This document shows positions 7,315 through 15,779 of a stretch of DNA of 38,928 nt, piece by piece (the first letter of the stretch is position 1; every line of letters starts with the position of its first letter). Position numbers and translations under genes: made by a program. The stretch is from Micromonospora sp. H61. Lineage in GTDB: Bacteria; Actinomycetota; Actinomycetes; Mycobacteriales; Micromonosporaceae. The notes under the pieces were generated by a model. The model saw only the letters and a program-made list of their open reading frames with translations. It was not told the DNA's origin and made no database searches. The stretch lies in assembly GCF_018070325.1 (NCBI RefSeq), contig NZ_JAGPXY010000064.1, forward strand, positions 1-38,928, in the 5' to 3' direction.

Positions 7315-7608
7315 ATGGTGCTTGAGGTCGCGCTGATCGACGTACTACCCGGACACGAGGACGCGTTCGCCGCCGCGTACGCCGAGGGTCACCCGGTGCT
7401 CGCCGGGGCGACCGGCTGCCGTTCCGTGCGGATGACCCGAGGAATCGAGTCACCGACCCGCTTCGTGCTGCTCGTCGAATGGGACTCGGTCGAGGCGCAC
7501 GAGAAGAACTTCCGGGCCACCGAACGGTTCGACAAGTGGCGCGCGCTGATCGGGCCGCACTTCGCGGGACCGCCCGTTGTCGAACACTTCCTCGACGTAC
7601 CGGCCTGA
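7315..7608 (+). CDS. Antibiotic biosynthesis monooxygenase (ABM) domain protein
   Basis: 97 residues, a single ferredoxin-like ABM domain. The pattern EVALIDVLPGHEDAF, an internal GCRSVRMTRG strand, and FVLLVEWDSVEAHEKNF fit the family. Members include cofactor-free quinone-forming monooxygenases and haem-degrading enzymes, but many are uncharacterised small dimers. No biosynthetic cluster surrounds it, so a housekeeping or redox role is more likely than antibiotic synthesis. The ATG has GGGAGG about ten bases upstream; GAGGCT seven bases before the ATG also resembles a weak -10 for a leaderless mRNA. Confidence 0.85.
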   Translation: MVLEVALIDVLPGHEDAFAAAYAEGHPVLAGATGCRSVRMTRGIESPTRFVLLVEWDSVEAHEKNFRATERFDKWRALIGPHFAGPPVVEHFLDVPA

Positions 7609-7730
7609 GCCGAGCTGTCGTACCCCGCGGTTATCGTGCCGGGCGCACGCGCCGGCCGCCGGTCCCGACGGGCTCGGGGGCGCCGGGCCCGGTGGCCGCG
7701 CGGCGCGTCGTCGTCGGCACCGCTGAGCCG

Positions 7731-8588
7731 TTACTCGCCAACGCGGCGGGCCAGCGCTGTGACCGTCTCCTCCGGTGACAGCGCCGCGGCCAGCAGCGCC
7801 GCGGTCATCCGCTCGTAGCGGTCGACGTCGAGCACGGTGGCCAACCGGACGTCGGTGGTCAACGCCTCGAGCATGACGGTGCGCGGGTCCGCAGGGTCGG
7901 GAAAGGCGTAGCAGGAATACGGTGTGAGCGGATGCAGCCCGCCACCTGCCGCTCCGCGTGGCAACAGCCGCACCGTGACGTGGGACAGGCCGGTCACCGC
8001 GACCAGATGACGCAGCTGTTCACGCCAGACCGCCACCGGCAGGTCACCCGGGTCGCAGACGGCCTCGGCGAGCACCGCCGTGTAGCGCGGCGGGTAGGCC
8101 CGTCGCAGCACCTCCTGCCGCAGCGCCCTCGCGCGCACCTCGGCCTCCACATCGACCTCCGGCGTGAGCTGGGCGCCGGCGACAACCAACACCCGGGCGT
8201 ACGCGGGCGTCTGGAGCAGCCCCGGCACCACCGACGGCTGGTACTCGACAATGTCGGCGGCGCCCGCCTCCAACTCGGCGTAGGTGCGTTGCCGTTCGCT
8301 CATCTCGCCCAGCGTCTTCCACCAGCCTCGACTGGTCGCCGCGTCCCGGGCGATGACGATCAGCGCCTCCCGGGCGGGCGTGGGCACCTTGTAGACATCC
8401 AGCAGATCGAGCACGTCGGCGAGGTCAGGGCGACTCTGGCCCAGCTCGATGCGGGACAGCTTCGACGTCGAGGCCCAGCCCAGCCGGTCGCAGACCTGCT
8501 CCAGGGTCAGCGACTCGCGCCGACGGAGTTGGCGCAGCTCTGCGCCGAGACGTGCACGTCGAATGACAGGACTTGTTGGCAGCGGCAT
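7731..8588 (-). CDS. XRE-family HTH regulator with DUF5753 domain
   Basis: 285 residues, the standard length of this abundant actinomycete family. The N-terminal HTH (about 10-65, LRRRESLTLEQVCDRLGWASTSKLSRIELG) is followed by the DUF5753 ligand-like domain, with its typical YQPSVVPGLLQTPAYARVL. These regulators usually sit beside a small DUF397 protein, and such pairs (Scr1/Scr2-like) influence sporulation and secondary metabolism. No DUF397 gene is adjacent here, so this copy is solitary. The ATG is supported by GGGGAGG five bases upstream and by a well-spaced promoter. It converges with the ABM gene. Confidence 0.88.
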   Translation of the reverse strand: MPLPTSPVIRRARLGAELRQLRRRESLTLEQVCDRLGWASTSKLSRIELGQSRPDLADVLDLLDVYKVPTPAREALIVIARDAATSRGWWKTLGEMSERQRTYAELEAGAADIVEYQPSVVPGLLQTPAYARVLVVAGAQLTPEVDVEAEVRARALRQEVLRRAYPPRYTAVLAEAVCDPGDLPVAVWREQLRHLVAVTGLSHVTVRLLPRGAAGGGLHPLTPYSCYAFPDPADPRTVMLEALTTDVRLATVLDVDRYERMTAALLAAALSPEETVTALARRVGE

Positions 8589-8608
8589 CCCGGCCTCCCC
8601 ACCGAGGG

Positions 8609-8637
8609 AGACTACGCAGGACGATCACCCAGTGCAA
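8609..8637 (-). promoter_or_regulatory. Promoter of the XRE-DUF5753 regulator
   Basis: On the minus strand TTGCAC (8632-8637) is separated by 17 bases from TAGTCT (8609-8614). Transcription would start near 8602, 14 bases before the ATG, with GGGGAGG in the short leader. This is one of the best-matching sigma70-type promoters in the window. Confidence 0.65.
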
Positions 8638-8784
8638 TAGCTCGCTCGCGCACCGCAATCAGGGCATTCGACACCGTCGGCCGGCCCGGCCAGCCCGAAC
8701 ACACCGTTCCCGCAGGTCAGTACGGTTTCAGGCCGCGAAGGCCGGGGCCTGCCGGCCGCCCGTCCCCCATCGGCGTGGGCGGGC

Positions 8785-9153
8785 TCAGGGTCGGTAGGTG
8801 CCGAAGGACCAGACGTTGCCGGCCAGATCGCGGGCCGCGTAGTCACGGGAGCCGTAGTCGGTGTCGAACGGCTCGCGGATGATCTCGGCGCCGGCCGCGC
8901 GGGCCTGGGCGCAGTGGGCGTCGACATCCGGCACGGCCACGTAGACCGACCAGTCGTCGTCGGCCGGCCGGGGCGGGGTGTCAGCCCGACCACCCAGCAT
9001 GATCATGCCGGTGTCGAGGACCAGTTCGGCGTGCGCGACCGCGCCGTCCGGCGACTCGTGCACGGCATGCGCCCGGAAACCGAAGGCGACACCGAGCCAG
9101 TCGATCGCGGCGCGCGGATCGGGATAGCGGAAGATCGGATAGATGGTTCGCAT
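8785..9153 (-). CDS. VOC superfamily protein (glyoxalase/bleomycin-resistance-like)
   Basis: 122 residues, one VOC domain with paired beta-alpha-beta-beta-beta units: an N-terminal IYPIFRYPDPRAAIDWLG and a second half with WSVYVAVPDVDAHCAQARAAGAEI and RDLAGNVWSFGTY. The composition (PhnB/YycE-like, ending in GNVWSFGTYRP) is typical of uncharacterised VOC proteins that bind small electrophiles or antibiotics. It lies 90 bases downstream of the AraC gene on the same strand and may be controlled by it. The 196 bases between this gene and the XRE gene contain only the XRE promoter and no supported gene. Confidence 0.85.
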   Translation of the reverse strand: MRTIYPIFRYPDPRAAIDWLGVAFGFRAHAVHESPDGAVAHAELVLDTGMIMLGGRADTPPRPADDDWSVYVAVPDVDAHCAQARAAGAEIIREPFDTDYGSRDYAARDLAGNVWSFGTYRP

Positions 9154-9243
9154 GACCCGATTCTGCGGCCGGCGGTGCGACCCCGGATTGGACGAATGTG
9201 ACCTCGGCGGGTCGCCGACCCGACTGCGGTCGGCCGGCGGTCG

Positions 9244-10062
9244 TCAGCGGGCGGAGAGCAGCGCGGCCGGCGTGGCCCCCGCGAACTCGTGGAAGTCCCG
9301 GATCAGGTGGGACTGGTCGTAGTAGCCACAGCCCGCCGCCACGGCGGCCCAGTCGACTCCCCGCCCGACCCCGCCGGCCTGCATCGACGCGGCGTGAGCC
9401 TGCTGAAAACGCAGCAGCCGGGCCGCCATCTTGGGCGGCAGCCCGACCTCCAGCCGGAACCGGGACGCGAGGTGCCGGCGGCTCCAGCCCAACTCGTCGG
9501 CGAGCACACCGACGCTCCCCCGCCCACCGCTGGCGGTCAGCCACCGCCACGCCCAGTCGAGCCGCGGGTCCACCGGCGGGGACGCCGCCAGCCGGGCGGC
9601 GAGCACCCGGTCGAGCAGGTCGAACCGTTCCGACCAGCCGGGGGCCTCGGCGAGTCGGCCGCGCAGCCGATCCAGCCAACGGCCCGGGAGCTGCCCGACG
9701 CCGACGGCCCGATTGGTCAGCTCACTCAGAGGCAGACCGAGAAGCCGGCGGGCGGTCAGGGGGGCGAGCAGCAACTCGACGCCCTCCCCCACACCCACGG
9801 TGCGTGTGGTGCACCAACTGTCGAAGGTGCCGGCCACGAACGAGTCGACAGCGGTGGCGCCACGCTGCGCGCTACGCGGGTCTGTCACGTCCAGCGGAGC
9901 GCCCCAGCCCAGGATCAGCACCACGAAGACGCCCGCCGACTCCCGGCGGACCAGCGGCACGTCCGCCCGTTCCCGGTAGCCCACGTACCTGTCGACGAAC
10001 GGACGCAGGCTGGCGTGGGGCAGCCCGAGGACCATCTCGCCGGTCGGCGCCACCGCCGTCAA
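9244..10062 (-). CDS. AraC-family transcriptional regulator
   Basis: 272 residues. The N-terminal half (about 1-150) is a divergent sensing domain of the DUF6597 kind. The C-terminal half holds two HTH motifs: VGVLADELGWSRRHLASRF and DWAAVAAGCGYYDQSHLIRDF, the latter matching the conserved second AraC helix (GYxDQSHxxRxFxxxxGxTP). The protein ends in GATPAALLSAR. The longest start is TTG 10062, with GAAGGGCGGG upstream; GTG at 10053 is an alternative. It lies downstream of uvrB, but a strong hairpin separates them. The likely target is the VOC gene immediately downstream. Confidence 0.88.
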   Translation of the reverse strand: MTAVAPTGEMVLGLPHASLRPFVDRYVGYRERADVPLVRRESAGVFVVLILGWGAPLDVTDPRSAQRGATAVDSFVAGTFDSWCTTRTVGVGEGVELLLAPLTARRLLGLPLSELTNRAVGVGQLPGRWLDRLRGRLAEAPGWSERFDLLDRVLAARLAASPPVDPRLDWAWRWLTASGGRGSVGVLADELGWSRRHLASRFRLEVGLPPKMAARLLRFQQAHAASMQAGGVGRGVDWAAVAAGCGYYDQSHLIRDFHEFAGATPAALLSAR

Positions 10063-10083
10063 CAGTGCCCGCCCTTCGCGTGC

Positions 10084-10129
10084 CCCGGTCGGCCGGGCCC
10101 GAGCGGTGCGCTGGGCGGGGCCGACCGGG
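10084..10129 (-). terminator. Hairpin terminator after uvrB
   Basis: Arms CCCGGTCGGCC (10084-10094) and GGCCGACCGGG (10119-10129) pair perfectly over 11 bases, with extra GGGCCC/GGGC pairing inside. It begins seven bases beyond the uvrB stop codon and separates uvrB from the AraC gene. Confidence 0.65.
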
Positions 10130-10135
10130 TGGCCG

Positions 10136-12244
10136 TCACTTCACGCCGGCGGCGTCCATGCCGCGCAGCTCCTTCTTCAGGTCGGAGACCTCGTCGCGAA
10201 TCCGGGCCGCCAACTCGAACTGAAGCTCGCGGGCGGCGGCCAACATCTGGTCGTTGAGCTCCTGGATGAGCTGGGCGAGGTCGGCGCGGGCCATCCCCTC
10301 CCGTGAGGTGGTGGTCGCGGCGGACCGGCTCCGGCTGCGGGTCTCCTTGACCGGTGCCTTGCCTCGGGAAAGCTGACGCACCGCGCCGCCGACCCGGGAG
10401 TTCTCGGTGTCCTCCGCCTCGCGGTAGATGTCGTCCAGGATGTCGTGGATCTTCTTGCGCAGCGGCTCCGGGCTGATGCCGTGCGCCTCGTTGTGCGCGA
10501 TCTGCTTGGCCCGACGCCGATCGGTCTCGTCGATCGCCGCCGCCATCGACGGGGTGATCTTGTCGGCGTACATGTGCACCTGGCCGGAGACGTTACGGGC
10601 GGCCCGCCCGATGGTCTGGATCAGCGACCGGCCACTGCGCAGGAAGCCCTCCTTGTCGGCGTCGAGAATCGCCACCAGCGACACCTCGGGCAGGTCCAGA
10701 CCTTCGCGGAGCAGGTTGATGCCGACGAGCACGTCGTAGTCGCCCTTGCGCAGCTCGCGCAGCAGCTCCACTCGGCGCAACGTGTCGACCTCCGAGTGCA
10801 GGTAGCGCACCCGGATGCCGTTCTCCAGGAGGTAGTCGGACAGGTCCTCGGCCATCTTCTTGGTCAGCGTGGTGACCAGCACCCGCTCGTCCCGGTCGGT
10901 CCGCAGCTTGATCTCGTGCATCAGGTCGTCGATCTGGCCCTTGGTCGGCTTGATCACGACCTCCGGGTCGACCAGACCGGTGGGTCGGATCACCTGCTCG
11001 ACGAACTCGCCCTGGGCCTGCTCCATCTCCCAGGTGCCGGGGGTCGCGGAGAGGTAGACCATCTGGCCGACCCGCTCCAGGAACTCGTCGAAGCGCAGCG
11101 GCCGGTTGTCGGCCGCGCTGGGCAGCCGGAAGCCGTGGTCGATGAGCATCCGCTTGCGCGACGCGTCGCCCTCGTACATGCCGCCGATCTGCGGGATGGT
11201 CACGTGCGACTCGTCGACCACTGTGAGGAAGTCGTCGGGGAAGTAGTCGAGCAGGGCGTGCGGCGGGCTGCCGGGCAGCCGCCCGTCCATGTGCATCGAG
11301 TAGTTCTCGATGCCGGAGCAGAAGCCCACCTGCCGCATCATCTCGATGTCGTAGGTGGTGCGCATCCGCAGCCGCTGCGCCTCCAGCAGCTTGCCCTGCC
11401 GCTCCAGCTCGGCGAGGCGCTCGGCCAACTCGACCTCGATGTCACGGATCGCCCGTTCCATCCGCTCCGGACCGGCCGCGTAGTGGGTGGCCGGGAAGAT
11501 CACCAGCTGGTCGACCTCGCGGACCACGTCACCGGTCAACGGGTTGAGGTAGTAGAGCTTCTCCACCTCGTCACCGAACAGCTCGATCCGGATCGCCAGC
11601 TCCTCGTACGCCGGGATGATCTCCAGCGTGTCGCCGCGGACCCGGAAGGTGCCCCGCTGGAAGGCCATGTCGTTGCGGGTGTACTGGATGTCGACCAGCC
11701 GGCGCAGCAGCTGGTCGCGGTCGAGCTCCTGCCCGATCTGCACCTTCACCGCCCGGTTGAGGTACTCCTCCGGAGTGCCCAGGCCGTAGATCGCCGAGAC
11801 GGTCGCCACCACGATCACGTCGCGGCGGGTGAGCAGCGACATCGTCGCCGAGTGCCGCAGCCGCTCCACCTCCTCGTTGATCGAGGAGTCCTTCTCGATG
11901 TAGGTGTCGGTCTGCGGAATGTACGCCTCGGGCTGGTAGTAGTCGTAGTACGAGACGAAGTATTCGACAGCGTTGTGCGGCAGCAGCTCGCTGAACTCCT
12001 TCGCCAGCTGCGCGCAGAGGGTCTTGTTCGGGGCGAGCACCAGGGTGGGGCGTTGCAGCCGCTCGATCAGCCACGCCGTGGTGGCGCTCTTGCCGGTGCC
12101 GGTCGCGCCGAGCAGAACGGTGTTGCGGTCGCCGCGCCGAACCCGACGCTCAAGATCGTCGATGGCTGCCGGTTGGTCGCCGGCCGGCTGAAAGTCACTG
12201 ACGACCTGGAAGCGGCTGTCCAGCCGGGGAATGTCGAGCGCCAT
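10136..12244 (-). CDS. uvrB: Excinuclease ABC subunit UvrB
   Basis: 702 residues, full length for actinobacterial UvrB. Walker A is GATGTGKS (46-53). The DNA-clamping beta-hairpin region YYDYYQPEAYIPQTDTYIEK follows at about 100-120. The Walker B-type box VVDESHV, helicase motif QTIGRAARN and a C-terminal UVR motif (DLAQLIQELNDQMLAAA through LELAARIRDEVSDLKKEL-like helices) are all present. It verifies damage delivered by UvrA and recruits UvrC in nucleotide excision repair. A TACCGT hexamer ends seven bases before the ATG at 12244, suggesting a leaderless transcript. It lies in the conserved polA-rpsA-coaE-uvrB order. Confidence 0.98.
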   Translation of the reverse strand: MALDIPRLDSRFQVVSDFQPAGDQPAAIDDLERRVRRGDRNTVLLGATGTGKSATTAWLIERLQRPTLVLAPNKTLCAQLAKEFSELLPHNAVEYFVSYYDYYQPEAYIPQTDTYIEKDSSINEEVERLRHSATMSLLTRRDVIVVATVSAIYGLGTPEEYLNRAVKVQIGQELDRDQLLRRLVDIQYTRNDMAFQRGTFRVRGDTLEIIPAYEELAIRIELFGDEVEKLYYLNPLTGDVVREVDQLVIFPATHYAAGPERMERAIRDIEVELAERLAELERQGKLLEAQRLRMRTTYDIEMMRQVGFCSGIENYSMHMDGRLPGSPPHALLDYFPDDFLTVVDESHVTIPQIGGMYEGDASRKRMLIDHGFRLPSAADNRPLRFDEFLERVGQMVYLSATPGTWEMEQAQGEFVEQVIRPTGLVDPEVVIKPTKGQIDDLMHEIKLRTDRDERVLVTTLTKKMAEDLSDYLLENGIRVRYLHSEVDTLRRVELLRELRKGDYDVLVGINLLREGLDLPEVSLVAILDADKEGFLRSGRSLIQTIGRAARNVSGQVHMYADKITPSMAAAIDETDRRRAKQIAHNEAHGISPEPLRKKIHDILDDIYREAEDTENSRVGGAVRQLSRGKAPVKETRSRSRSAATTTSREGMARADLAQLIQELNDQMLAAARELQFELAARIRDEVSDLKKELRGMDAAGVK

Positions 12245-12251
12245 GCCGTCA

Positions 12252-12257
12252 ACGGTA
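12252..12257 (-). promoter_or_regulatory. -10 element, possible leaderless start of uvrB
   Basis: TACCGT on the minus strand fits TAnnnT and ends seven bases before the ATG of uvrB. No Shine-Dalgarno sequence is seen. No LexA-box-like palindrome (GAACnnnnGTTC) is evident in the first 100 bases upstream. Confidence 0.45.
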
Positions 12258-12543
12258 CGCCGGAGGTCCGACAGGAACGGCCGTCACGCCAGGTACGTGA
12301 TCGGCTTCAATATTCCCATTGTGTGGCCCATGTCACCGGGACTACCCTCTTCATGTAGGCCGCTCGCGGCGGCCGACCGGGCCGGTGGCCAGGCCAACAT
12401 CACGGCCGGTCACCCCCGGCACTGCGGTCGCAGCACCCGGCTCGTCCGGCGTGCGCACCCGTGTGGTCGCGCTCGAGGCGCAGACCGGCCGCCGCGAGCG
12501 CCCCTGCTCGTCACCCCGGTGCCTCCCCGCCCGTTTCATCTCC
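12258..12543. other. Intergenic region between uvrB and the duplicated-domain protein
   Basis: About 285 bases. The part at 12300-12325 is unusually AT-rich for this window (CTTCAATATTCCCATTG), which suggests a promoter region, though I cannot assign hexamers. The remainder keeps a GC-rich third position in the frame of the downstream gene, so that gene may start earlier (for example GTG 12451) than annotated. Confidence 0.4.
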
Positions 12544-14397
12544 GTGGACACCTCTCCGACCCCGGCACCCGACACCGCCCGCACCGCCATGCCCCGACCG
12601 GAGGCCGGAAGCCCCGGCAGCGGCCCGGCCAACGGCAGCGGCAGCGGCAGCGGCAGCGGGCGGCACCGCACCGGCTCGACCGGCAGTGCCACGGCGGCCG
12701 GCCGAACCAACGACACCAAGAACACGTCCAAGGCCGGCCGAGCCAACGACACCGGAGGCAGGTCCACAGCCGGGCGGTCCGCCGGCGGCGCGCGCCGAGC
12801 CACCGCCGGCGGCAAGACCGGCGACACGCGGCGGGCCGCCGCCGAGCGAAGCCTCGCGGAGAACCGCGAGACCTCCCGCCCACGCGACACCCCGGACACC
12901 GCCGACACCACCGGGGCCGTCGACACCACCGCGCCACCCTCGGCCGGCCGTCGTCGGCGTACAGTGCTGCTGTTGCTCGGTCTGACGGCGGTGACGTCTG
13001 CGACGGCGCTGGTGCTCGGGCTGTTGAGCTGGGCGCCCGACCCGCCCGAGCCGGCCCGGCCGCTGACCCTGACGGAGGGCGAGCGGCTGGCCGCCGTGCG
13101 GGTCACCAACCTGCGGGACCTGCGCGCCGGCGTACGGGTCACGGCCGGCACCGGCGCCGCCCGCATCGAACTGGTGGGCTGGGTGGACTGGTCCCGGTCA
13201 CTGCTCTACCTCGACGTGGGCGGGCCGGGAGCGGGCGCCGAACGCGGGCTGTTGCAGAAGAGCGGTCCGGTGCTGGTGATCCGGCCCGATCCGGCGGCGG
13301 TGCCCACACCCGCCGCTCCACCACTGATGCCCCCGACGGACCGGTGGCGGCTGCACCGACTGGCACCCGGGGCGCACCTGGCACCGGTGCTCGACCTGCT
13401 CCTCGATCTCGCCGCCGACCGTCCCGACACCCCGACCCGGACGGCACCGTCCGACGGGGCGCGCTGGATCGCCCGCGAGGCCGTCCCGGCCGGCCCACTG
13501 GACGTGATACAGGCACCACTGCCCACCGGGGCGGCGCCAGCCGCCGGCACGGCCATCGGCACCCCCAGCGCCGCGACGCCCGCCCCGGACCGGCAGACCC
13601 GGTACTGGCTCGATCAGGACGCCCGGCTGCACAAGCTGGTGACCCTGCTGCCCGGCGCCGGCCCGGTCACGATGATCTTCAACCGCGCGGACCGGCCGAC
13701 ACTACGGCCGGTCGACGCACTCGGTGGCCGCCCCGGTCTGCCCCGCGCGCTGACCGACGCCGAGCAACGTCGGCTCGACCGGCTGCCGGCGCGGCTGCGC
13801 GCCCACGGCGGTGCCACTGTGACGCTGACCGCACCGGTGGGCACTGACACGAACCTGCGGGGCGCCGGCTGGTTGAGCTGGACCGCACGCACCGCGTACC
13901 TCGCGGTCGCCGACCTGGGCGTACCGGATCGCCGGACCCTGCTGCGCCGCGACGCCGCCGGTCTGGCCCGGGCGGACCTGCCGGCGGCCGATGCCGGCGG
14001 CGGCACCGCGGAGGCGCCGGTCCGGCCGCCGCTGCCGCCCCCGGCCGGGGGATGGCGAGTCTCCCGGCCCGCCCGAGACGACCTGAGCGTGCTGGTCGAC
14101 GCCGCAATCGCCGCCGGGTCGGTCGGGCAGCGCGGCGCGGCAGTGCGGGTACGCGAGGACGTTGCCGCCGGACGGACCGTGGACGTCATCGAGTCGGGTC
14201 CGGCCGACGCGCGGCTGCGTTACTGGCTCGACCGGGACGGGTCGCTCCGCCGGCTCGAGTTGCAGACCGACGCCGGCGCGTGGGCGCACCTGGATCTCCA
14301 GCCCGCCGTCGTGCCCCGACCGGCTGCCAACCCTCGGCCCGCCGCCCCCCGACCTTCGACCCCTCGGTCTCCGAGCCCTCGGTCCGGTGCCCGCTGA
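12544..14397 (+). CDS. Single-pass membrane protein with duplicated extracytoplasmic domain, function unknown
   Basis: 617 residues from GTG 12544; the start is uncertain (GTG 12451 and ATG 12589 are alternatives, none with a good RBS). The N-terminal ~135 residues are Gly/Ser/Thr/Arg-rich low complexity, followed by RRRR and one membrane helix (about 141-163), so the C-terminal ~450 residues should be outside the cell. That part is an internal duplication. Copy 1 has LTLTEGERLAAVRV, ELVGWVDWSRSLLYLDV, RYWLDQDARLHKL. Copy 2 has ALTDAEQRRLDRL, RGAGWLSWTARTAYLAV, RYWLDRDGSLRRLEL. The fold resembles lipoprotein-like beta sheets, but I do not recognise a family. It converges with coaE, nine bases away. 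Confidence 0.7.
   Translation: MDTSPTPAPDTARTAMPRPEAGSPGSGPANGSGSGSGSGRHRTGSTGSATAAGRTNDTKNTSKAGRANDTGGRSTAGRSAGGARRATAGGKTGDTRRAAAERSLAENRETSRPRDTPDTADTTGAVDTTAPPSAGRRRRTVLLLLGLTAVTSATALVLGLLSWAPDPPEPARPLTLTEGERLAAVRVTNLRDLRAGVRVTAGTGAARIELVGWVDWSRSLLYLDVGGPGAGAERGLLQKSGPVLVIRPDPAAVPTPAAPPLMPPTDRWRLHRLAPGAHLAPVLDLLLDLAADRPDTPTRTAPSDGARWIAREAVPAGPLDVIQAPLPTGAAPAAGTAIGTPSAATPAPDRQTRYWLDQDARLHKLVTLLPGAGPVTMIFNRADRPTLRPVDALGGRPGLPRALTDAEQRRLDRLPARLRAHGGATVTLTAPVGTDTNLRGAGWLSWTARTAYLAVADLGVPDRRTLLRRDAAGLARADLPAADAGGGTAEAPVRPPLPPPAGGWRVSRPARDDLSVLVDAAIAAGSVGQRGAAVRVREDVAAGRTVDVIESGPADARLRYWLDRDGSLRRLELQTDAGAWAHLDLQPAVVPRPAANPRPAAPRPSTPRSPSPRSGAR
12634..12657 (+). repeat. GGCAGC hexanucleotide repeat (four copies)
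   Basis: Four perfect tandem copies of GGCAGC encode a Gly-Ser run in the low-complexity N-terminal region of the duplicated-domain protein. Copy-number change would alter length but not frame. Confidence 0.8.
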
Positions 14398-14406
14398 CCG
14401 GACACC

Positions 14407-15588
14407 TCAGGGGCGCCAGCCGGTCTGCGCGGCCCACTGCTCGGCCCGCAGGTACTCCTCGTCGAACCACGGGTTGCGAGCCGTGCCGGAATCGCCGGCC
14501 TCCGGCGCCGCGTCGACCAGATCCCGCTTGAGCAGCAGGTACGCGGCCCGCTGATCCGGGTCGGCACGCAGGTGGTCACGCATCAGCAACGCGTACCGCC
14601 AACCCGGCGAATCCGCCACCCGCACGTGCAGACGAACCGGGCGGGCCGGGTCCGCACTCCCGTGCAACCGCTTCTCCCACCGGCCCCTACCGGCCGGGCG
14701 CGGGTCGTCCCACCACTGCCCCGGCACCCGCGGAAACCCGGCGCTCGCCAGCCGATCGGCAAACGGCCCGTCGGCGTCGGTGAGGCTGGCGACGGCCACC
14801 TGCACGTCGATGACGTTCTGGGCGGCCAGGCCGGGCACCGCCGTCGAACCGATGTGATCGATCCGGAGGGCATCCGAGCCGAGCGCGTGCTGGATCCGGG
14901 CGGCCAGCCGCGCGTACTGCTCCGGCCAACTCGCGTCGGCCCCGGCCAGCGCGGCCGCATCCGGCGGGACCACCCGCCGCTGACGCAGGTTGTCCTCGTA
15001 GGGCACCAACCGCTGCTTCCAGAGCCGGTCGACGGCGTCGTGCAGCGCCGTCAAACTCCCGTCGTTGGTCAGCACCACGTCCGCCGCCGCCCGGCGACGG
15101 GCGTCGTCGGCCTGGGCGGCGATCCTCCGCTCCGCCTCCGCGCGACCCATCCCCCGGTCGCGCGCCAGCCGCTCCAGTCGGGTCGTCACTGCCGTCTGCA
15201 CCACGACCACCAGGTGGTACGTCGGCGCGAGACCCACCTCGACCAGCAGCGGTACGTCGTTGACGACTATCGCGTCGGGTGCCGCCGCGGCGGCCAGCTC
15301 CGCGGTGCGGGCCCGAACCCGGGGGTGGGTGATCGCCTCCAGCCGACGGCGGGCGGTCTCGTCGGCGAACACCACCGCTCCCAGTGCGGCACGGTCCAGT
15401 GCGCCGTCGGCGCCCACCACCGCGTCGGAGAAGGCGGCGACGATCTCGGCCAGCCCGTCCGTACCCGGCGCCACCACCTCCCGGGCCACCCGGTCGGCGT
15501 CGATCAGCACCGCGCCCCGCTCGACGAGCCGCGCGGCCACCGCGCTCTTGCCTGACCCGATCCCGCCGGTCAACCCCACCCTCAGCAC
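14407..15588 (-). CDS. coaE: Dephospho-CoA kinase fused to a GrpB/UPF0157 domain
   Basis: 393 residues from GTG 15588, which places LRVGLTGGIGSGKS at the very N-terminus as in all CoaE proteins. The kinase domain (about 1-200) has Walker A GGIGSGKS (8-15), IDADRVAREVV, ITHPRVRA and VVNDVPLLVE. It catalyses the last step of CoA synthesis. The C-terminal half (about 205-393) is a GrpB/UPF0157 domain: DHIGSTAVPGLAAQNVIDVQV is the nucleotidyltransferase-like signature, and KRDLVDAA lies near the end. The same fusion occurs in mycobacterial CoaE, where the extra domain has been linked to folding and regulation of the kinase. The frame is open 14 codons further upstream. Confidence 0.95.
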   Translation of the reverse strand: MLRVGLTGGIGSGKSAVAARLVERGAVLIDADRVAREVVAPGTDGLAEIVAAFSDAVVGADGALDRAALGAVVFADETARRRLEAITHPRVRARTAELAAAAAPDAIVVNDVPLLVEVGLAPTYHLVVVVQTAVTTRLERLARDRGMGRAEAERRIAAQADDARRRAAADVVLTNDGSLTALHDAVDRLWKQRLVPYEDNLRQRRVVPPDAAALAGADASWPEQYARLAARIQHALGSDALRIDHIGSTAVPGLAAQNVIDVQVAVASLTDADGPFADRLASAGFPRVPGQWWDDPRPAGRGRWEKRLHGSADPARPVRLHVRVADSPGWRYALLMRDHLRADPDQRAAYLLLKRDLVDAAPEAGDSGTARNPWFDEEYLRAEQWAAQTGWRP

Positions 15589-15650
15589 CCGAACAGTCAA
15601 CCGGATCGACAAGCCCGCCGCCAAACCCACCCATCGCCCGCGTGCCCGCA

Positions 15651-15724
15651 GGATCGTGGTTGATCCAGGATGTAGTGGTGTGCGGTGCCCGGAAGGCCCC
15701 TACATCCTGGATCGAGCACGATCC
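15651..15724. repeat. Long imperfect intergenic inverted repeat (25-bp arms)
   Basis: The left arm 15651-15675 and right arm 15700-15724 are reverse complements with two mismatches, around a 24-base loop. Core sequences are GATCCAGGATGTAG and CTACATCCTGGATC, flanked by GGATCGTG/CACGATCC. It sits between coaE and the rpsA terminator, where the remaining 15589-15838 bases hold no gene. It looks like a dispersed REP-like element of this genus rather than a terminator, because rpsA already has its own hairpin. Confidence 0.75.
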
Positions 15725-15779
15725 AGCCGGTCGGTGCCCACCGCCGAGGGTGCCGCGCGGCTGGCGGCGGGTACGGCGA

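Noticed and set aside
6579..7316. An open frame that would fuse extra sequence to the N-terminus of NadR
   Set aside because: The region encodes PnuC in another frame on the same strand. The GTGA overlap gives NadR a proper start and the extension has no domain similarity.
8625..8784. A possible tiny Cys-rich protein (ending CPDCGARASYCTG) on the minus strand
   Set aside because: No ATG/GTG/TTG start exists after the VOC gene begins in that frame, and the segment contains the XRE promoter.
12634..12657. GGCAGC tandem repeat as a phase-variable switch
   Set aside because: The unit is six bases, so copy changes keep the frame. It only lengthens a Gly-Ser linker.
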